Counted from the stretch's first letter, positions 1-6,232 are shown. The stretch is 6,645 bases of DNA from Candidatus Methanovirga basalitermitum (GCA_031284445.1 JAISZW010000089.1:1-6645); one strand, 5' to 3'. Numbers and translations are program-made. The notes: generated by a model from the letters alone, not told the origin.

Positions 1-131
1 ATACTTGTGAAAATAGGCATTCATTACTTAAACCATTTTTAAAAATTTTTAGAGGAGTGTCTAAGAAATATTTAAACGGTTATGTTATGATTTATCAGCA
101 TTTTATTAATTACAAAGAAGATGCACCATGA
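1..131 (+). CDS. C-terminal end of a probable IS transposase (5' end outside window)
   Basis: An open frame runs in from the left edge (first whole codon at base 3) and stops at TGA 129-131, giving 42 visible codons. The peptide is basic and not hydrophobic. It contains CENRHSLLKPFL followed by FRGVSKKYLNGY, which resembles the C-terminal end of DDE-type archaeal IS transposases (an N-R-H-S-x-L-x-x-x-L block followed by F-R-G-V-S and a Y-L segment). That resemblance is from memory, without a search. It does not look like the C-terminus of EhaJ, the NuoH-like integral membrane protein expected upstream of ehaK, because no membrane segment is visible. The stop lies 65 bases before the ehaK start, so an element probably ends just upstream of ehaK. 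Alternative: the tail of an unrelated soluble protein. The family cannot be named from 42 residues. Confidence 0.5.
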   Translation, partial: TCENRHSLLKPFLKIFRGVSKKYLNGYVMIYQHFINYKEDAP

Positions 132-178
132 TAAAATACTCCAAACCATAATGAAAGAACGAACTATATCAGGTGCAT
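121..178. repeat. Imperfect inverted repeat / stem-loop next to the putative IS end
   Basis: Bases 121-133 (atgcaccatgata) and 167-178 (tatcaggtgcat) are reverse complements over 12 bases with one bulged base. The outer 7 bp (atgcacc/ggtgcat) match perfectly, and 33 bases lie between the arms. The left arm contains the stop codon of the upstream transposase-like frame, and the right arm ends 18 bases before the ehaK ATG. It could be a subterminal hairpin of the mobile element or a transcript stem-loop ahead of ehaK. The second mate that a true terminal inverted repeat would need lies outside the window, so its role is undecided. Confidence 0.5.
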
Positions 179-196
179 GAGCGAAAAGGGAATAGC

Positions 197-454
197 ATGA
201 ATAAAGAAAAAGGTCTTGTAATATTAACATCTTTTGTAGCTATTGGAATTATTGCACTATCAGCAGTAGTTTCACTATTACAATCTATGCAGATTTTACC
301 TATTTTAATCTTAGGAATTATTTTCTTAGTATTAATTTTACTACAAGTTTATCCTAAATTTAATCATGTTTCTGAAAACTTAGAAAAAATTGTGTTTTTT
401 ATGACTCTTATTTGGATAATGGTATCGTTAATATATTTATATAAACCTATCTAA
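197..454 (+). CDS. ehaK: Energy-converting hydrogenase A subunit K (small membrane protein)
   Basis: An 85-residue, very hydrophobic protein with three predicted membrane segments at about residues 7-28, 32-52 and 64-82. The short loop between segments 2 and 3 contains charged residues, and the tail ends LYKPI. Eha complexes contain many such small membrane subunits. Assignment as EhaK rests mainly on position, directly before recognisable ehaL-M-N-O-P-Q, and on size; the sequence alone has no diagnostic motif. The ATG at 197 is preferred because AAGGG (186-190) sits six bases before it. A GTG at 173 would add eight residues (MHERKGNS), but it lacks a ribosome binding site and overlaps the inverted repeat. 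The probable role is in the membrane arm that couples ion flow to ferredoxin reduction. The stop TAA (452-454) lies inside the first copy of a 22-bp repeat. The missing upstream neighbour (expected ehaJ) and the transposase-like tail there raise the question of how this gene is transcribed. Confidence 0.65.
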   Translation: MNKEKGLVILTSFVAIGIIALSAVVSLLQSMQILPILILGIIFLVLILLQVYPKFNHVSENLEKIVFFMTLIWIMVSLIYLYKPI

Positions 455-526
455 AATGATTAAAATTAGGAATTAATTAAATTATAATGTTTAGTTTGAG
501 CTAACTATCTAAAATGATTAAAATTA
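447..526 (+). repeat. Two exact 22-bp direct copies, 58-bp period, at the ehaK/ehaL junction
   Basis: Bases 447-468 and 505-526 are identical over 22 bp (beginning ctatctaaaatg, ending aaaatta). The first copy carries the last codons and the TAA stop of ehaK; the second lies in the ehaK-ehaL spacer. The remaining bases of the 58-bp period are only loosely alike. The simplest reading is an old tandem duplication of the ehaK 3' end that has decayed outside this block. The period nearly matches the 57-bp duplication at the next gene junction. Confidence 0.75.
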
Positions 527-559
527 ATTTAAAATATAAAAGGTATATAAGTTGATTAA

Positions 560-886
560 ATGAGCGAAATCATATATCTAATGTACATATTAATTTTTAT
601 TGTTGGATCTATTTCTGGTCTTTTATTTAGCTATAGACAACATGGAGAACCATTTGTTTGCAGTAAAATAAATATTCCAATGTTAATAATAACTATTTTA
701 GGATGGGTAATACTAATAAACACTTTTTTAAATCCTTCTCTTCTTATGGGCACTTCAATTGGATTATTTTTAATATCTTTCGTATTCGCAATGAGACCAG
801 GATATGGTAGATATGAAACTATTATTGGAGTAATAGTATCAATAACTATCTATACAATGAAACATTTTTTTATTATAACATGGTGA
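560..886 (+). CDS. ehaL: Energy-converting hydrogenase A subunit L (DUF2104-type membrane protein)
   Basis: A 108-residue membrane protein with four hydrophobic segments at about residues 3-23, 39-57, 59-77 and 85-104. Between segments 1 and 2 is a short polar stretch (SYRQHGEPFVCSKI), and a conserved-looking RPGYGRYE loop precedes the last segment. This layout (an N-terminal G-S-I-x-G-L helix followed by the PFVCSK loop) fits my memory of EhaL (DUF2104; MTH395 in Methanothermobacter). It presumably sits in the membrane arm of the Eha hydrogenase; no catalytic residues are known. The ATG at 560 follows GTTGAT (551-556), a one-mismatch match to the archaeal GGTGAT site. The TGA stop (884-886) overlaps the GGTGAT that serves the following GTG, which suggests translational coupling with the ehaM region. 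The last codons lie inside the 56/57-bp tandem duplication. Confidence 0.75.
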   Translation: MSEIIYLMYILIFIVGSISGLLFSYRQHGEPFVCSKINIPMLIITILGWVILINTFLNPSLLMGTSIGLFLISFVFAMRPGYGRYETIIGVIVSITIYTMKHFFIITW

Positions 887-892
887 TTAATA

Positions 893-934
893 GTGAATGA
901 AGATTTAAAAATAATGAAAAATCGGATTATATAA
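893..934 (+). other. 13-codon mini-ORF, duplicated N-terminus of EhaM
   Basis: GTG at 893 with GGTGAT at 882-887 upstream opens a frame encoding MNEDLKIMKNRII and stops at TAA 932-934. All 13 residues are identical to the start of EhaM. The frame is the same as that of ehaM (starts 57 bases apart), but the junction of the tandem duplication supplies the stop. Ribosomes initiating here would terminate 15 bases before the ehaM GTG, so the mini-ORF could act as a leader that feeds or competes with ehaM initiation, or be a neutral scar. Whether the peptide is made cannot be judged from sequence. Confidence 0.6.
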
Positions 935-938
935 CAAG

Positions 939-952
939 GGTGATTAATAGTG
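939..952 (+). promoter_or_regulatory. Ribosome binding site and GTG start of ehaM (second copy)
   Basis: GGTGAT at 939-944, preceded by a further G, matches the complement of the archaeal 16S rRNA 3' end and lies five bases before the GTG at 950. The same site occurs in the first copy at 882-887. Only the second GTG leads into the full EhaM frame, which fixes this as the start of ehaM. Confidence 0.75.
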
Positions 953-1324
953 AATGAAGATTTAAAAATAATGAAAAATCGGATTATTCGTAGTTTTCGA
1001 TGGGAAGAAGATGTTATCATTCCTTTATCTGATGAATTAAATATACCAGTTGATGAATTTGAAGAGATATTAATGAATAAATTAGATATGTCAAGTTTAG
1101 AGGCATTACATTCTACCTACGAGTCAGCAAAACCTAATTGCTTAATGGAGAAACTGAATTGTGACTTAAAGTTATGTTGGTTGGTGGATGTTCTTGGAAT
1201 AATTAACAATGCTGATTATCTTAACCTTAAAGCTAAATTAATGACCAAAATAGCTGAAGTAGAGAAATATGATGAAATTTTAGAATTTGGTAAAAAGGAA
1301 GTTTACAAACTCTTAAAAAAATGA
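950..1324 (+). CDS. ehaM: Energy-converting hydrogenase A subunit M (DUF1959-type soluble protein)
   Basis: A 124-residue, charged, helix-rich protein without membrane segments or metal-binding motifs. It has three cysteines (in PNCLMEKLNCDLKLCWL), too irregular for an iron-sulfur site. Size and place immediately before the hydrogenase small subunit match EhaM, the DUF1959 protein (MTH396 in Methanothermobacter, for which I recall a structural-genomics structure). Its role in the complex is not known; a cytoplasmic accessory or scaffold subunit is an inference. The start is GTG, with GGTGAT five bases upstream. The first 13 codons are duplicated just upstream as a separate mini-ORF, so the real gene must start at the second GTG, because the first frame stops at 932-934. 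The 52-base gap to ehaN contains no clear signal beyond the ehaN ribosome binding site. Confidence 0.8.
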   Translation: MNEDLKIMKNRIIRSFRWEEDVIIPLSDELNIPVDEFEEILMNKLDMSSLEALHSTYESAKPNCLMEKLNCDLKLCWLVDVLGIINNADYLNLKAKLMTKIAEVEKYDEILEFGKKEVYKLLKK

Positions 1325-1376
1325 TAATATTTAATTAACAAAAAACATATATAAAATAAGCAATGGGAGAAAGATA

Positions 1377-1826
1377 ATGTTTCAATCTCTAAAAAATATA
1401 GTAAGAAAAAGTTCAATTCATGTTTGTATTGTAAATTGTGGAGGATGTAATGGATGTGATGTTGAGTTAGTTGCATTATTTTCTCCACGATATGATATAG
1501 AACAGTATGGGATATATATACATAACAATCCTCGTGAAGCAGATGTCCTTTTAATTACAGGTGCGGTCACAGAACAATGGATACATAACATAAAAAGAGT
1601 ATATTCCAAAGTTCCAGAGCCTAAAATAGTGGTTTGTGTTGGAAACTGTCCAATATCTGGAGATGTCTTTAATCAAGAAGGAGGAACGGTTCATGCCCCT
1701 GTATCTAATTTTATACCTGTTGCAGCAGAAATATCTGGCTGTCCTCCACGACCAAGTGAAATATTAAATGCTATTTTATCTACTGGTCCTGGTGCGATTT
1801 CAAATCGGGGGAGGGAGAGAAAATGA
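1377..1826 (+). CDS. ehaN: Energy-converting [NiFe]-hydrogenase A, small subunit
   Basis: A 149-residue small subunit of the Ech/Eha/complex I (NuoB-like) type, much shorter than classical hydrogenase small subunits. It has no signal peptide and no distal clusters. The proximal [4Fe-4S] ligands are visible: C24 and C27 in CGGCNGCDVE, C91 in VGNCPISGDVF, and C122 in SGCPPRP. Extra cysteines at 17, 21 and 87 are probably not ligands. It passes electrons from the NiFe centre in EhaO toward the polyferredoxin subunits, on the cytoplasmic face of the membrane complex. The ATG at 1377 has a GGGAGA site (1365-1370) six bases upstream. The gene overlaps ehaO by four bases (ATGA), a sign of translational coupling and equal production of the two catalytic subunits. 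The C-terminal tail is basic (NRGRERK), and its codons double as the purine-rich ribosome binding site of ehaO. Confidence 0.92.
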   Translation: MFQSLKNIVRKSSIHVCIVNCGGCNGCDVELVALFSPRYDIEQYGIYIHNNPREADVLLITGAVTEQWIHNIKRVYSKVPEPKIVVCVGNCPISGDVFNQEGGTVHAPVSNFIPVAAEISGCPPRPSEILNAILSTGPGAISNRGRERK

Positions 1827-2938
1827 TATTACCTATCGGTCCAATTCATCCAAGTTTAAAAGAACCATTAAGATTAAAGCTTAAAACTAAAGGTGAAAAG
1901 GTTCTTGAAGCTGAAATAGACTATGGTTATGTTCACAGAGGAATAGAAAAAATCATGGAAGGTAAACCATGGCAAAAATGTATTTATTTAGCTGAAAGAG
2001 TGTGTGGAATTTGTTCTTATGAACACACACAAACATTTGCTGAGACACTTGAAAAAATATCTGATGTTAGAGCTCCATTGAGAGCCCAATTTCTAAGGGT
2101 TATTACAAATGAATTAGATAGGATTCAAAGCCATTATTTGGCTAATTCAACATTTTTTAAGGCAATAGAACATGAAACACTATTTATGTATATGTTATCT
2201 CAAAGAGAACATATAATGGATGCCATTGAACTTCTAACAGGAAACAGAGTTAATATGGGTTGGAATGTAATTGGTGGAGTTAGAATGGATGTTAAAGAAA
2301 TTCATCTTAAACAAATCCTTGAAAAACTCGAAGCAGTTGAAAAAAATCATGATAGATATGTTGGAATATTTGAAAACGGTCCTATTGTAGGATTAAGATC
2401 AAAAAAAGTTGGTAGAATGACCAAAGAAGAAGCTTTAAAAGGAAGGGCTGTTGGACCTATAGGACGGGCATCTGGTTTAAAACATGATTTAAGAGAAAAA
2501 CATCATACATACTGTGAAAATTTAGAATTCAAACCTATTTGGAGAAAAAAAGGAGATAATTTTGCAAGAACAATGAATAGGTTCAATGAAATACCACAAT
2601 CAATTGATTTAATTAGACAAGCTATTGAAAATTTGCCAGAAGGTAATATTAGATCTGATGTTGAGATTAAGTCAGGATATGGTGAATGGAGAAATGAAGC
2701 ACCAAGAGGTGAAGTTTTGTACATGGTTGAAACCAATGGGAATTTAATAAAACAAATTTCAATTAGAACACCAAGTATTATGAACATTGATTCCTGTGCA
2801 AAGTACATGTTAAAAGATGTTGCAACAGTCACAGATGCCGTTGCAACTTATGCAACAGCAGATCCATGTATCGCCTGTGCTGAAAGAGTAGCTATTTTAG
2901 ATATGGATAAAGGATATGATACATATAAACTTTTATAG
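1823..2938 (+). CDS. ehaO: Energy-converting [NiFe]-hydrogenase A, large (catalytic) subunit
   Basis: A 371-residue catalytic subunit of a group 4 [NiFe]-hydrogenase, related to complex I NuoD. It starts PIGPIHPSLKEPLRL, typical of this branch. The N-terminal nickel-binding motif is intact: R59-V-C61-G-I-C64 with H68 (RVCGICSYEH). The C-terminal motif is intact: D347-P-C349-I-A-C352. All four cysteine ligands of a working NiFe site are therefore present. Nineteen residues follow the last cysteine; whether they are removed during maturation cannot be told. Role: H2 oxidation coupled to reduction of low-potential ferredoxin, driven by the ion gradient, to supply electrons for CO2 reduction to formylmethanofuran or for carbon assimilation. 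The start overlaps the ehaN stop by four bases, with a strong purine-rich site (1807-1818) inside ehaN. An 87-base spacer separates it from ehaP. Confidence 0.93.
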   Translation: MILPIGPIHPSLKEPLRLKLKTKGEKVLEAEIDYGYVHRGIEKIMEGKPWQKCIYLAERVCGICSYEHTQTFAETLEKISDVRAPLRAQFLRVITNELDRIQSHYLANSTFFKAIEHETLFMYMLSQREHIMDAIELLTGNRVNMGWNVIGGVRMDVKEIHLKQILEKLEAVEKNHDRYVGIFENGPIVGLRSKKVGRMTKEEALKGRAVGPIGRASGLKHDLREKHHTYCENLEFKPIWRKKGDNFARTMNRFNEIPQSIDLIRQAIENLPEGNIRSDVEIKSGYGEWRNEAPRGEVLYMVETNGNLIKQISIRTPSIMNIDSCAKYMLKDVATVTDAVATYATADPCIACAERVAILDMDKGYDTYKLL

Positions 2939-2942
2939 AATT

Positions 2943-2962
2943 AATTATATTCAATTATATTC
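2943..2962 (+). repeat. Tandem decamer in the ehaO/ehaP spacer
   Basis: The ten bases aattatattc occur twice in a row, followed by a short hairpin (ctga aaa tcag, 2967-2977). The 87-base spacer is the widest gap between ehaM and ehaQ. The repeat may be chance in AT-rich DNA; its location makes an RNA-stability or processing site possible, but nothing shows it. Confidence 0.55.
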
Positions 2963-3025
2963 ATGGCTGAAAATCAGAACTTCATTTAAGATAAATTACA
3001 ACGATCAATCATTTAATGGTGAACA

Positions 3026-4096
3026 ATGTCTTCTGTAATTTGGTATCTATATGAATTTGGACGGAAAGTATGGGTTAAAGGGTTTTTCAATGGAAAAACT
3101 AGTAAAGAAATAATGGAAAAACCAGATAGATTTAGAGACTTTCCAAAAGTTCTTAAAAAAAATTGTATAGGTTGTGGAGCTTGTACATCATCATGCCCAT
3201 CACCTAATGCAATCAAATTAATTAGAGATATGGATGATAAAGATCATCATGGAATTACTTATCCTGTAATTAATAAAGGAGCATGTATTAGATGTGGATT
3301 TTGTGCTGAAATATGTCCATCTGAACCAAAAACATTAGAATGTGGAGAAAACCATTTTATAACAGAAAAATTTAATATAGTACCTTCTAAAAGAAAATTT
3401 ATAGTTGATGATTTTCTATGTATTGTCTGTGGAAAGTGTAGAGATGCATGTAATGTTAATGCTATTGAAGAGATTAATAACCGTTTTCGCGTAAATGAAA
3501 AAAAATGTGTTGCATGTGGAGATTGTCTTAAATCATGTCCAGTTAAAGGTGCTATGAAAGGAATTTTCATAAATAATCTTGAAGAACAAAAAACTATTAT
3601 AAAATTAATTGTTGATAGATTAGAATCTTTCATTGAAAACAAAAAAGAAGAATTAGATAAATTGGATAATCTAAGTTTAGTTAAAATTCAATATCCATTA
3701 TCAGAACTTTGGGATGAGATAATAGCTATTTTACCAGATGAAGAAGTTGCCTATGAAGTGACTGAAAATGCAATTAATAGGCTTAAGATAAGAGTCATGA
3801 CATGGAATGAAGATAACTGTAAATTATGTAAGTTATGTGTGGATGAGTGCCCAACAGGTGCTATTACTTATAATGAAGAGGATAATAGAGTAAAACATGA
3901 CAAAAATAAATGTTTAAGATGTAGCTATTGTTATCAAACTTGTCCATTTGGTGTTGTTAAATATTTCGTTGTTAAATTCTTAGTTGAAAATAATGAAGAA
4001 AATAATAATGATAAAGATATAAATGAAATAGTTAAAAATAAAGTCATAGGAATAACAATTAAAACCTCACCATTATCAGCATATTTAAGTGATTAA
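3026..4096 (+). CDS. ehaP: Polyferredoxin with six [4Fe-4S] motifs, Eha subunit P
   Basis: A 356-residue protein with six CxxCxxCxxxC motifs, each able to bind a [4Fe-4S] cluster: C47-C57, C87-C97, C132-C142, C161-C171, C265-C275 and C296-C306. Motif 3 lacks the usual proline after the fourth cysteine (C-N); the others have C-P. Six clusters is the number described for EhaP of Methanothermobacter. The N-terminus (MSSVIWYLYEFGRKVWVKGF) is the aromatic/basic lead-in seen in hydrogenase-associated ferredoxin subunits and may dock on the membrane arm. A cysteine-free helical stretch, about residues 180-262, separates motifs 1-4 from 5-6. The tail is Asn/Glu/Asp-rich (NNEENNNDKD). Role: electron transfer between EhaN and ferredoxin or EhaQ. 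The ATG at 3026 has GGTGA (3018-3022) three bases upstream. One base separates its stop from the ehaQ ATG. Confidence 0.88.
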   Translation: MSSVIWYLYEFGRKVWVKGFFNGKTSKEIMEKPDRFRDFPKVLKKNCIGCGACTSSCPSPNAIKLIRDMDDKDHHGITYPVINKGACIRCGFCAEICPSEPKTLECGENHFITEKFNIVPSKRKFIVDDFLCIVCGKCRDACNVNAIEEINNRFRVNEKKCVACGDCLKSCPVKGAMKGIFINNLEEQKTIIKLIVDRLESFIENKKEELDKLDNLSLVKIQYPLSELWDEIIAILPDEEVAYEVTENAINRLKIRVMTWNEDNCKLCKLCVDECPTGAITYNEEDNRVKHDKNKCLRCSYCYQTCPFGVVKYFVVKFLVENNEENNNDKDINEIVKNKVIGITIKTSPLSAYLSD

Positions 4097-4100
4097 TATG
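4087..4100 (+). promoter_or_regulatory. Ribosome binding site overlapping the ehaP stop; fixes the ehaQ start
   Basis: AAGTGAT (4087-4093) differs by one base from AGGTGAT and lies four bases before the ATG at 4098. The ehaP stop TAA (4094-4096) is between them. This makes 4098 a better start than the in-frame GTG at 4089, which is itself part of the binding site. The arrangement implies coupled translation of the two polyferredoxins. Confidence 0.65.
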
Positions 4101-5453
4101 GGAATTTTAACTAAATGCTATAAACTAATACGAGATGTTGTAGTAGACTATGAAATCGATCCTAAAAAATGCATACAATGTAGAGATAAGCCATGTATTA
4201 AATCATGTCCTGTTGAAGCTATTTATTTAATCGAAGAGGTTGCTAATCTTAATGAGCGGTGTATTGGTTGTAGTTTATGTAGAGAAGCATGTCCTTATAA
4301 TGCAATAAATGTGAACACACAACTTTCTCCACCTATTAAAGAAAATATTCCTAATATCAATCGAAAATTATGTAGAGCTTGTGGTGCTTGTGTAGTTGCA
4401 TGTAAAACAGGGTCTATAGATTTAGTTTCTGCTGGTGATGAGATTCATAGTGAAATCAACTCAAATACATGTGTAAGATGTGGGTATTGTTTTAGAACAT
4501 GTCCTACTGATGCTATAAAATATGGAGAATTAATGCCACAAGCGGTTACTGAATGGAATGGATTATTTGTTAATCAAGATACATGTATTGGGTGTATGAC
4601 ATGTACAAGAGTATGTCCTTCAAAAGGTTCTATTAAGATTGGAAATGTGAACAAGCTCCCATATATTGATCCATCATATTGTGCAAGATGTGAAGAATGC
4701 ATGAAAATTTGTCCAACAACGGCTATTAGATATGATAAACGAGAAAATGTTTTTGCTGAATTTAATAAAATCAAATCATTAGAAATTGCATCGGAAATTA
4801 TTCATAAAGATGTAGAAACCTTATCAAATTACATTTCAAGAATTGATTTAAATTTGCCAAAAAAACTTTTTAAAACAATTTCTAAAGAATATGATGAATA
4901 TGAATTAAAATTAAATGTCACAGAAGTTATAAAAAATGAGCTTGATTTGTTAATAGGATCGGAATTTTCTATCAATGAGATTAAAAATCTTTCAGAATTC
5001 TTTCTAATTGATAGAAAAATTAGTGTAATTGAAAAAAACTGTATAGGGTGTGGAAAATGCATAGATATTTGTCTTGTTAACTCTATATGGCTAAAACAAC
5101 CTTCTCCAATTTGTATTAAAGATAGTTGTATTTTCTGTGGACAATGTGTTGAAAAATGCAAATTTGATGCTATTAATTTAAAAGAAGAATTTTTCATCAA
5201 CAAAAACCAAGATATATTCTTTATTAGAGAGAATATAACTGATGCTAGAACTGGGAAGATTGAAATAAATCAGGACTCCTGTCAAAGCTGTGGAGTATGT
5301 AGTAAAAAATGCTCACTAAAAGCATTATCTATTGAAGATGATCGTGTTTTAATAGATTATGATAAATGTATTCGTTGTAGAGAATGTGAAGTGATTTGTC
5401 CTGTCAATGCCATAAAATTAAACCAATATAATGTTCCTGTCACATTGGAGTGA
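4098..5453 (+). CDS. ehaQ: Polyferredoxin with ten [4Fe-4S] motifs, Eha subunit Q
   Basis: A 451-residue protein from the ATG at 4098, with ten four-cysteine motifs. Motif 1 has wider spacing (C25, C28, C33, C37: CxxCx4CxxxC). The other nine are CxxCxxCxxxC, beginning at C55, C92, C125, C163, C195, C315, C344, C395 and C424. Ten clusters is the number described for EhaQ of Methanothermobacter, which supports the assignment. Motifs 3, 7, 8 and 9 lack the proline after the fourth cysteine. A charged, helical, cysteine-free stretch of about 100 residues (210-312) splits the protein into six plus four clusters, echoing the four-plus-two split of EhaP. No membrane segment or signal peptide is present, so it should be cytoplasmic and attached to the hydrogenase. 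Role: extended electron conduit from EhaP toward ferredoxin or formylmethanofuran dehydrogenase partners; the exact acceptor is an inference. It is the last eha gene visible, and no ehaR-like gene follows. Confidence 0.88.
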   Translation: MGILTKCYKLIRDVVVDYEIDPKKCIQCRDKPCIKSCPVEAIYLIEEVANLNERCIGCSLCREACPYNAINVNTQLSPPIKENIPNINRKLCRACGACVVACKTGSIDLVSAGDEIHSEINSNTCVRCGYCFRTCPTDAIKYGELMPQAVTEWNGLFVNQDTCIGCMTCTRVCPSKGSIKIGNVNKLPYIDPSYCARCEECMKICPTTAIRYDKRENVFAEFNKIKSLEIASEIIHKDVETLSNYISRIDLNLPKKLFKTISKEYDEYELKLNVTEVIKNELDLLIGSEFSINEIKNLSEFFLIDRKISVIEKNCIGCGKCIDICLVNSIWLKQPSPICIKDSCIFCGQCVEKCKFDAINLKEEFFINKNQDIFFIRENITDARTGKIEINQDSCQSCGVCSKKCSLKALSIEDDRVLIDYDKCIRCRECEVICPVNAIKLNQYNVPVTLE

Positions 5454-5504
5454 TAAGTCTAAAAAGTAGTGTAAAAACATAGCATGGCATTGAGATCTGA
5501 AATT

Positions 5505-5571
5505 CTGATTTTTAGTCAGGCAGGGTATTAGATTTTGAACAAAAATCGAAGCAATATGTTCCTGTATTTTT
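5505..5571 (+). terminator. Possible transcription termination region after ehaQ
   Basis: Within 120 bases after the ehaQ stop there are a T-run (5509-5513), a small hairpin of six perfect pairs (gatttt 5531-5536 with aaaatc 5542-5547, loop of five) and a second T-run (5567-5571). Archaeal polymerases commonly stop at oligo-T tracts, so the operon may end here. In DNA this AT-rich such runs are frequent, so the exact site is uncertain. Confidence 0.3.
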
Positions 5572-6086
5572 CATCATGTTTTAAGTAAATATATGTCTTT
5601 TCAAAATCCAAATGTTTGGTGGATATTTTAACATTTTTAAAGCTTTATTAATTCTATTCATTGATATTACAAAATTTTAGTTGTTATTATTAGAGTAAAG
5701 TCCTTACAAATCTTTTTAGATTTCCTACAAGATTTAAATGAGTTACATGATATTATATTTAAAATTTCTAACACCCTATAGAGGATTTCTGTTAACTTAA
5801 TTTTTTCTATTAACTTTTTATTAATTTTCAATGCTGTCAACTTAAGGATTTTCATCGCATAGAATATAATTATTTTAAATATATATTTATATTGATAAAT
5901 AATTGAAAAAATAAAAGAATACGAAATTTTTTCATATTCACTAAATTATATTCAAATCAAGTTTTTTGACAGAACTTCCAAATTAATAACCTTTGTTTAG
6001 TATTTTAAATCTTTAAGTTTGGTAATCTTCGATTTTTCATGGTTAGAAAATCTTTGATTTTCTTAATTTAAAGGTTTAAAAATTGT

Positions 6087-6201
6087 TTAATACTGTTTCA
6101 AGCTAATTCTTGTCTTTTTTTTAGAATCAATATCTTTAAATATTAAGTCCAACAAATTATCATTTAGGGTTTTCTTTATCCGTGAAGAGTGGTATCTTCA
6201 T
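6087..6201 (-). pseudogene. Remnant of an unidentified gene start, one frameshift
   Basis: On the minus strand the ATG at 6201-6199 begins MKIPLFTDKENPK and stops at 6162-6160. Skipping one base in the run of C at 6168-6166 continues it as LNDNLLDLIFKDIDSKKK and on to SLKQY, with a stop at 6089-6087. Joined this way the piece is a soluble-looking, start-like peptide of about 37 residues behind a good promoter-like site. This suggests the 5' end of a once functional gene, possibly a transposase of a Methanobrevibacter-type element. I do not recognise the family with confidence. It could also be a chance reading in AT-rich DNA. Confidence 0.3.
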
Positions 6202-6232
6202 TTTATCATCAATATACTATATGAAAATGCTG

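Larger units (their letters stand above)
875..987 (+). repeat. 56/57-bp tandem duplication across the ehaL/ehaM junction
   Basis: Copy 1 is 875-930 (56 bp) and copy 2 is 931-987 (57 bp); they abut exactly. From the GG before TGATT (882 and 939) to the end of each unit the copies are identical (49 bp). Upstream of that they differ only in ataacatgg versus ataacaaggg, one substitution and one inserted base. Each unit contains the end of the ehaL reading frame or its copy, a GGTGAT ribosome binding site, a GTG start and the first 13 codons of ehaM. Near-perfect identity points to a recent event. Confidence 0.95.

Noticed and set aside
173..196. Upstream GTG start adding eight residues to EhaK
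   Set aside because: No ribosome binding site precedes it, it lies in the inverted repeat, and the ATG at 197 has AAGGG at good spacing.
1345..1358. TATA-like string (acatatataaaata) as an internal promoter for ehaN
   Set aside because: Transcription would start at about the ATG and lose the GGGAGA ribosome binding site. Such strings are common in this AT-rich spacer, so a separate promoter is not supported.
3259..3642. Long minus-strand open frames opposite ehaP, and likewise opposite ehaN, ehaO and ehaQ
   Set aside because: They are shadows of the regularly spaced Cys/Gly codons and codon bias of the real + strand genes, and none has a start signal.
4089..4097. GTG start for EhaQ three codons earlier
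   Set aside because: That GTG is part of the AAGTGAT binding site; the ATG at 4098 fits better.
3170..5440. Regularly spaced tgt/tgg repeats suggesting a DNA repeat array
   Set aside because: They are explained by the repeated CxxCxxCxxxC coding motifs of the two polyferredoxins. Spacing varies and there are no conserved repeat units as in CRISPR.
5667..5855. 62-codon minus-strand frame as a gene
   Set aside because: It is Lys/Ile-rich as expected by chance in AT-rich DNA, has no ribosome binding site and no recognisable motif. It may at most be part of decayed sequence.
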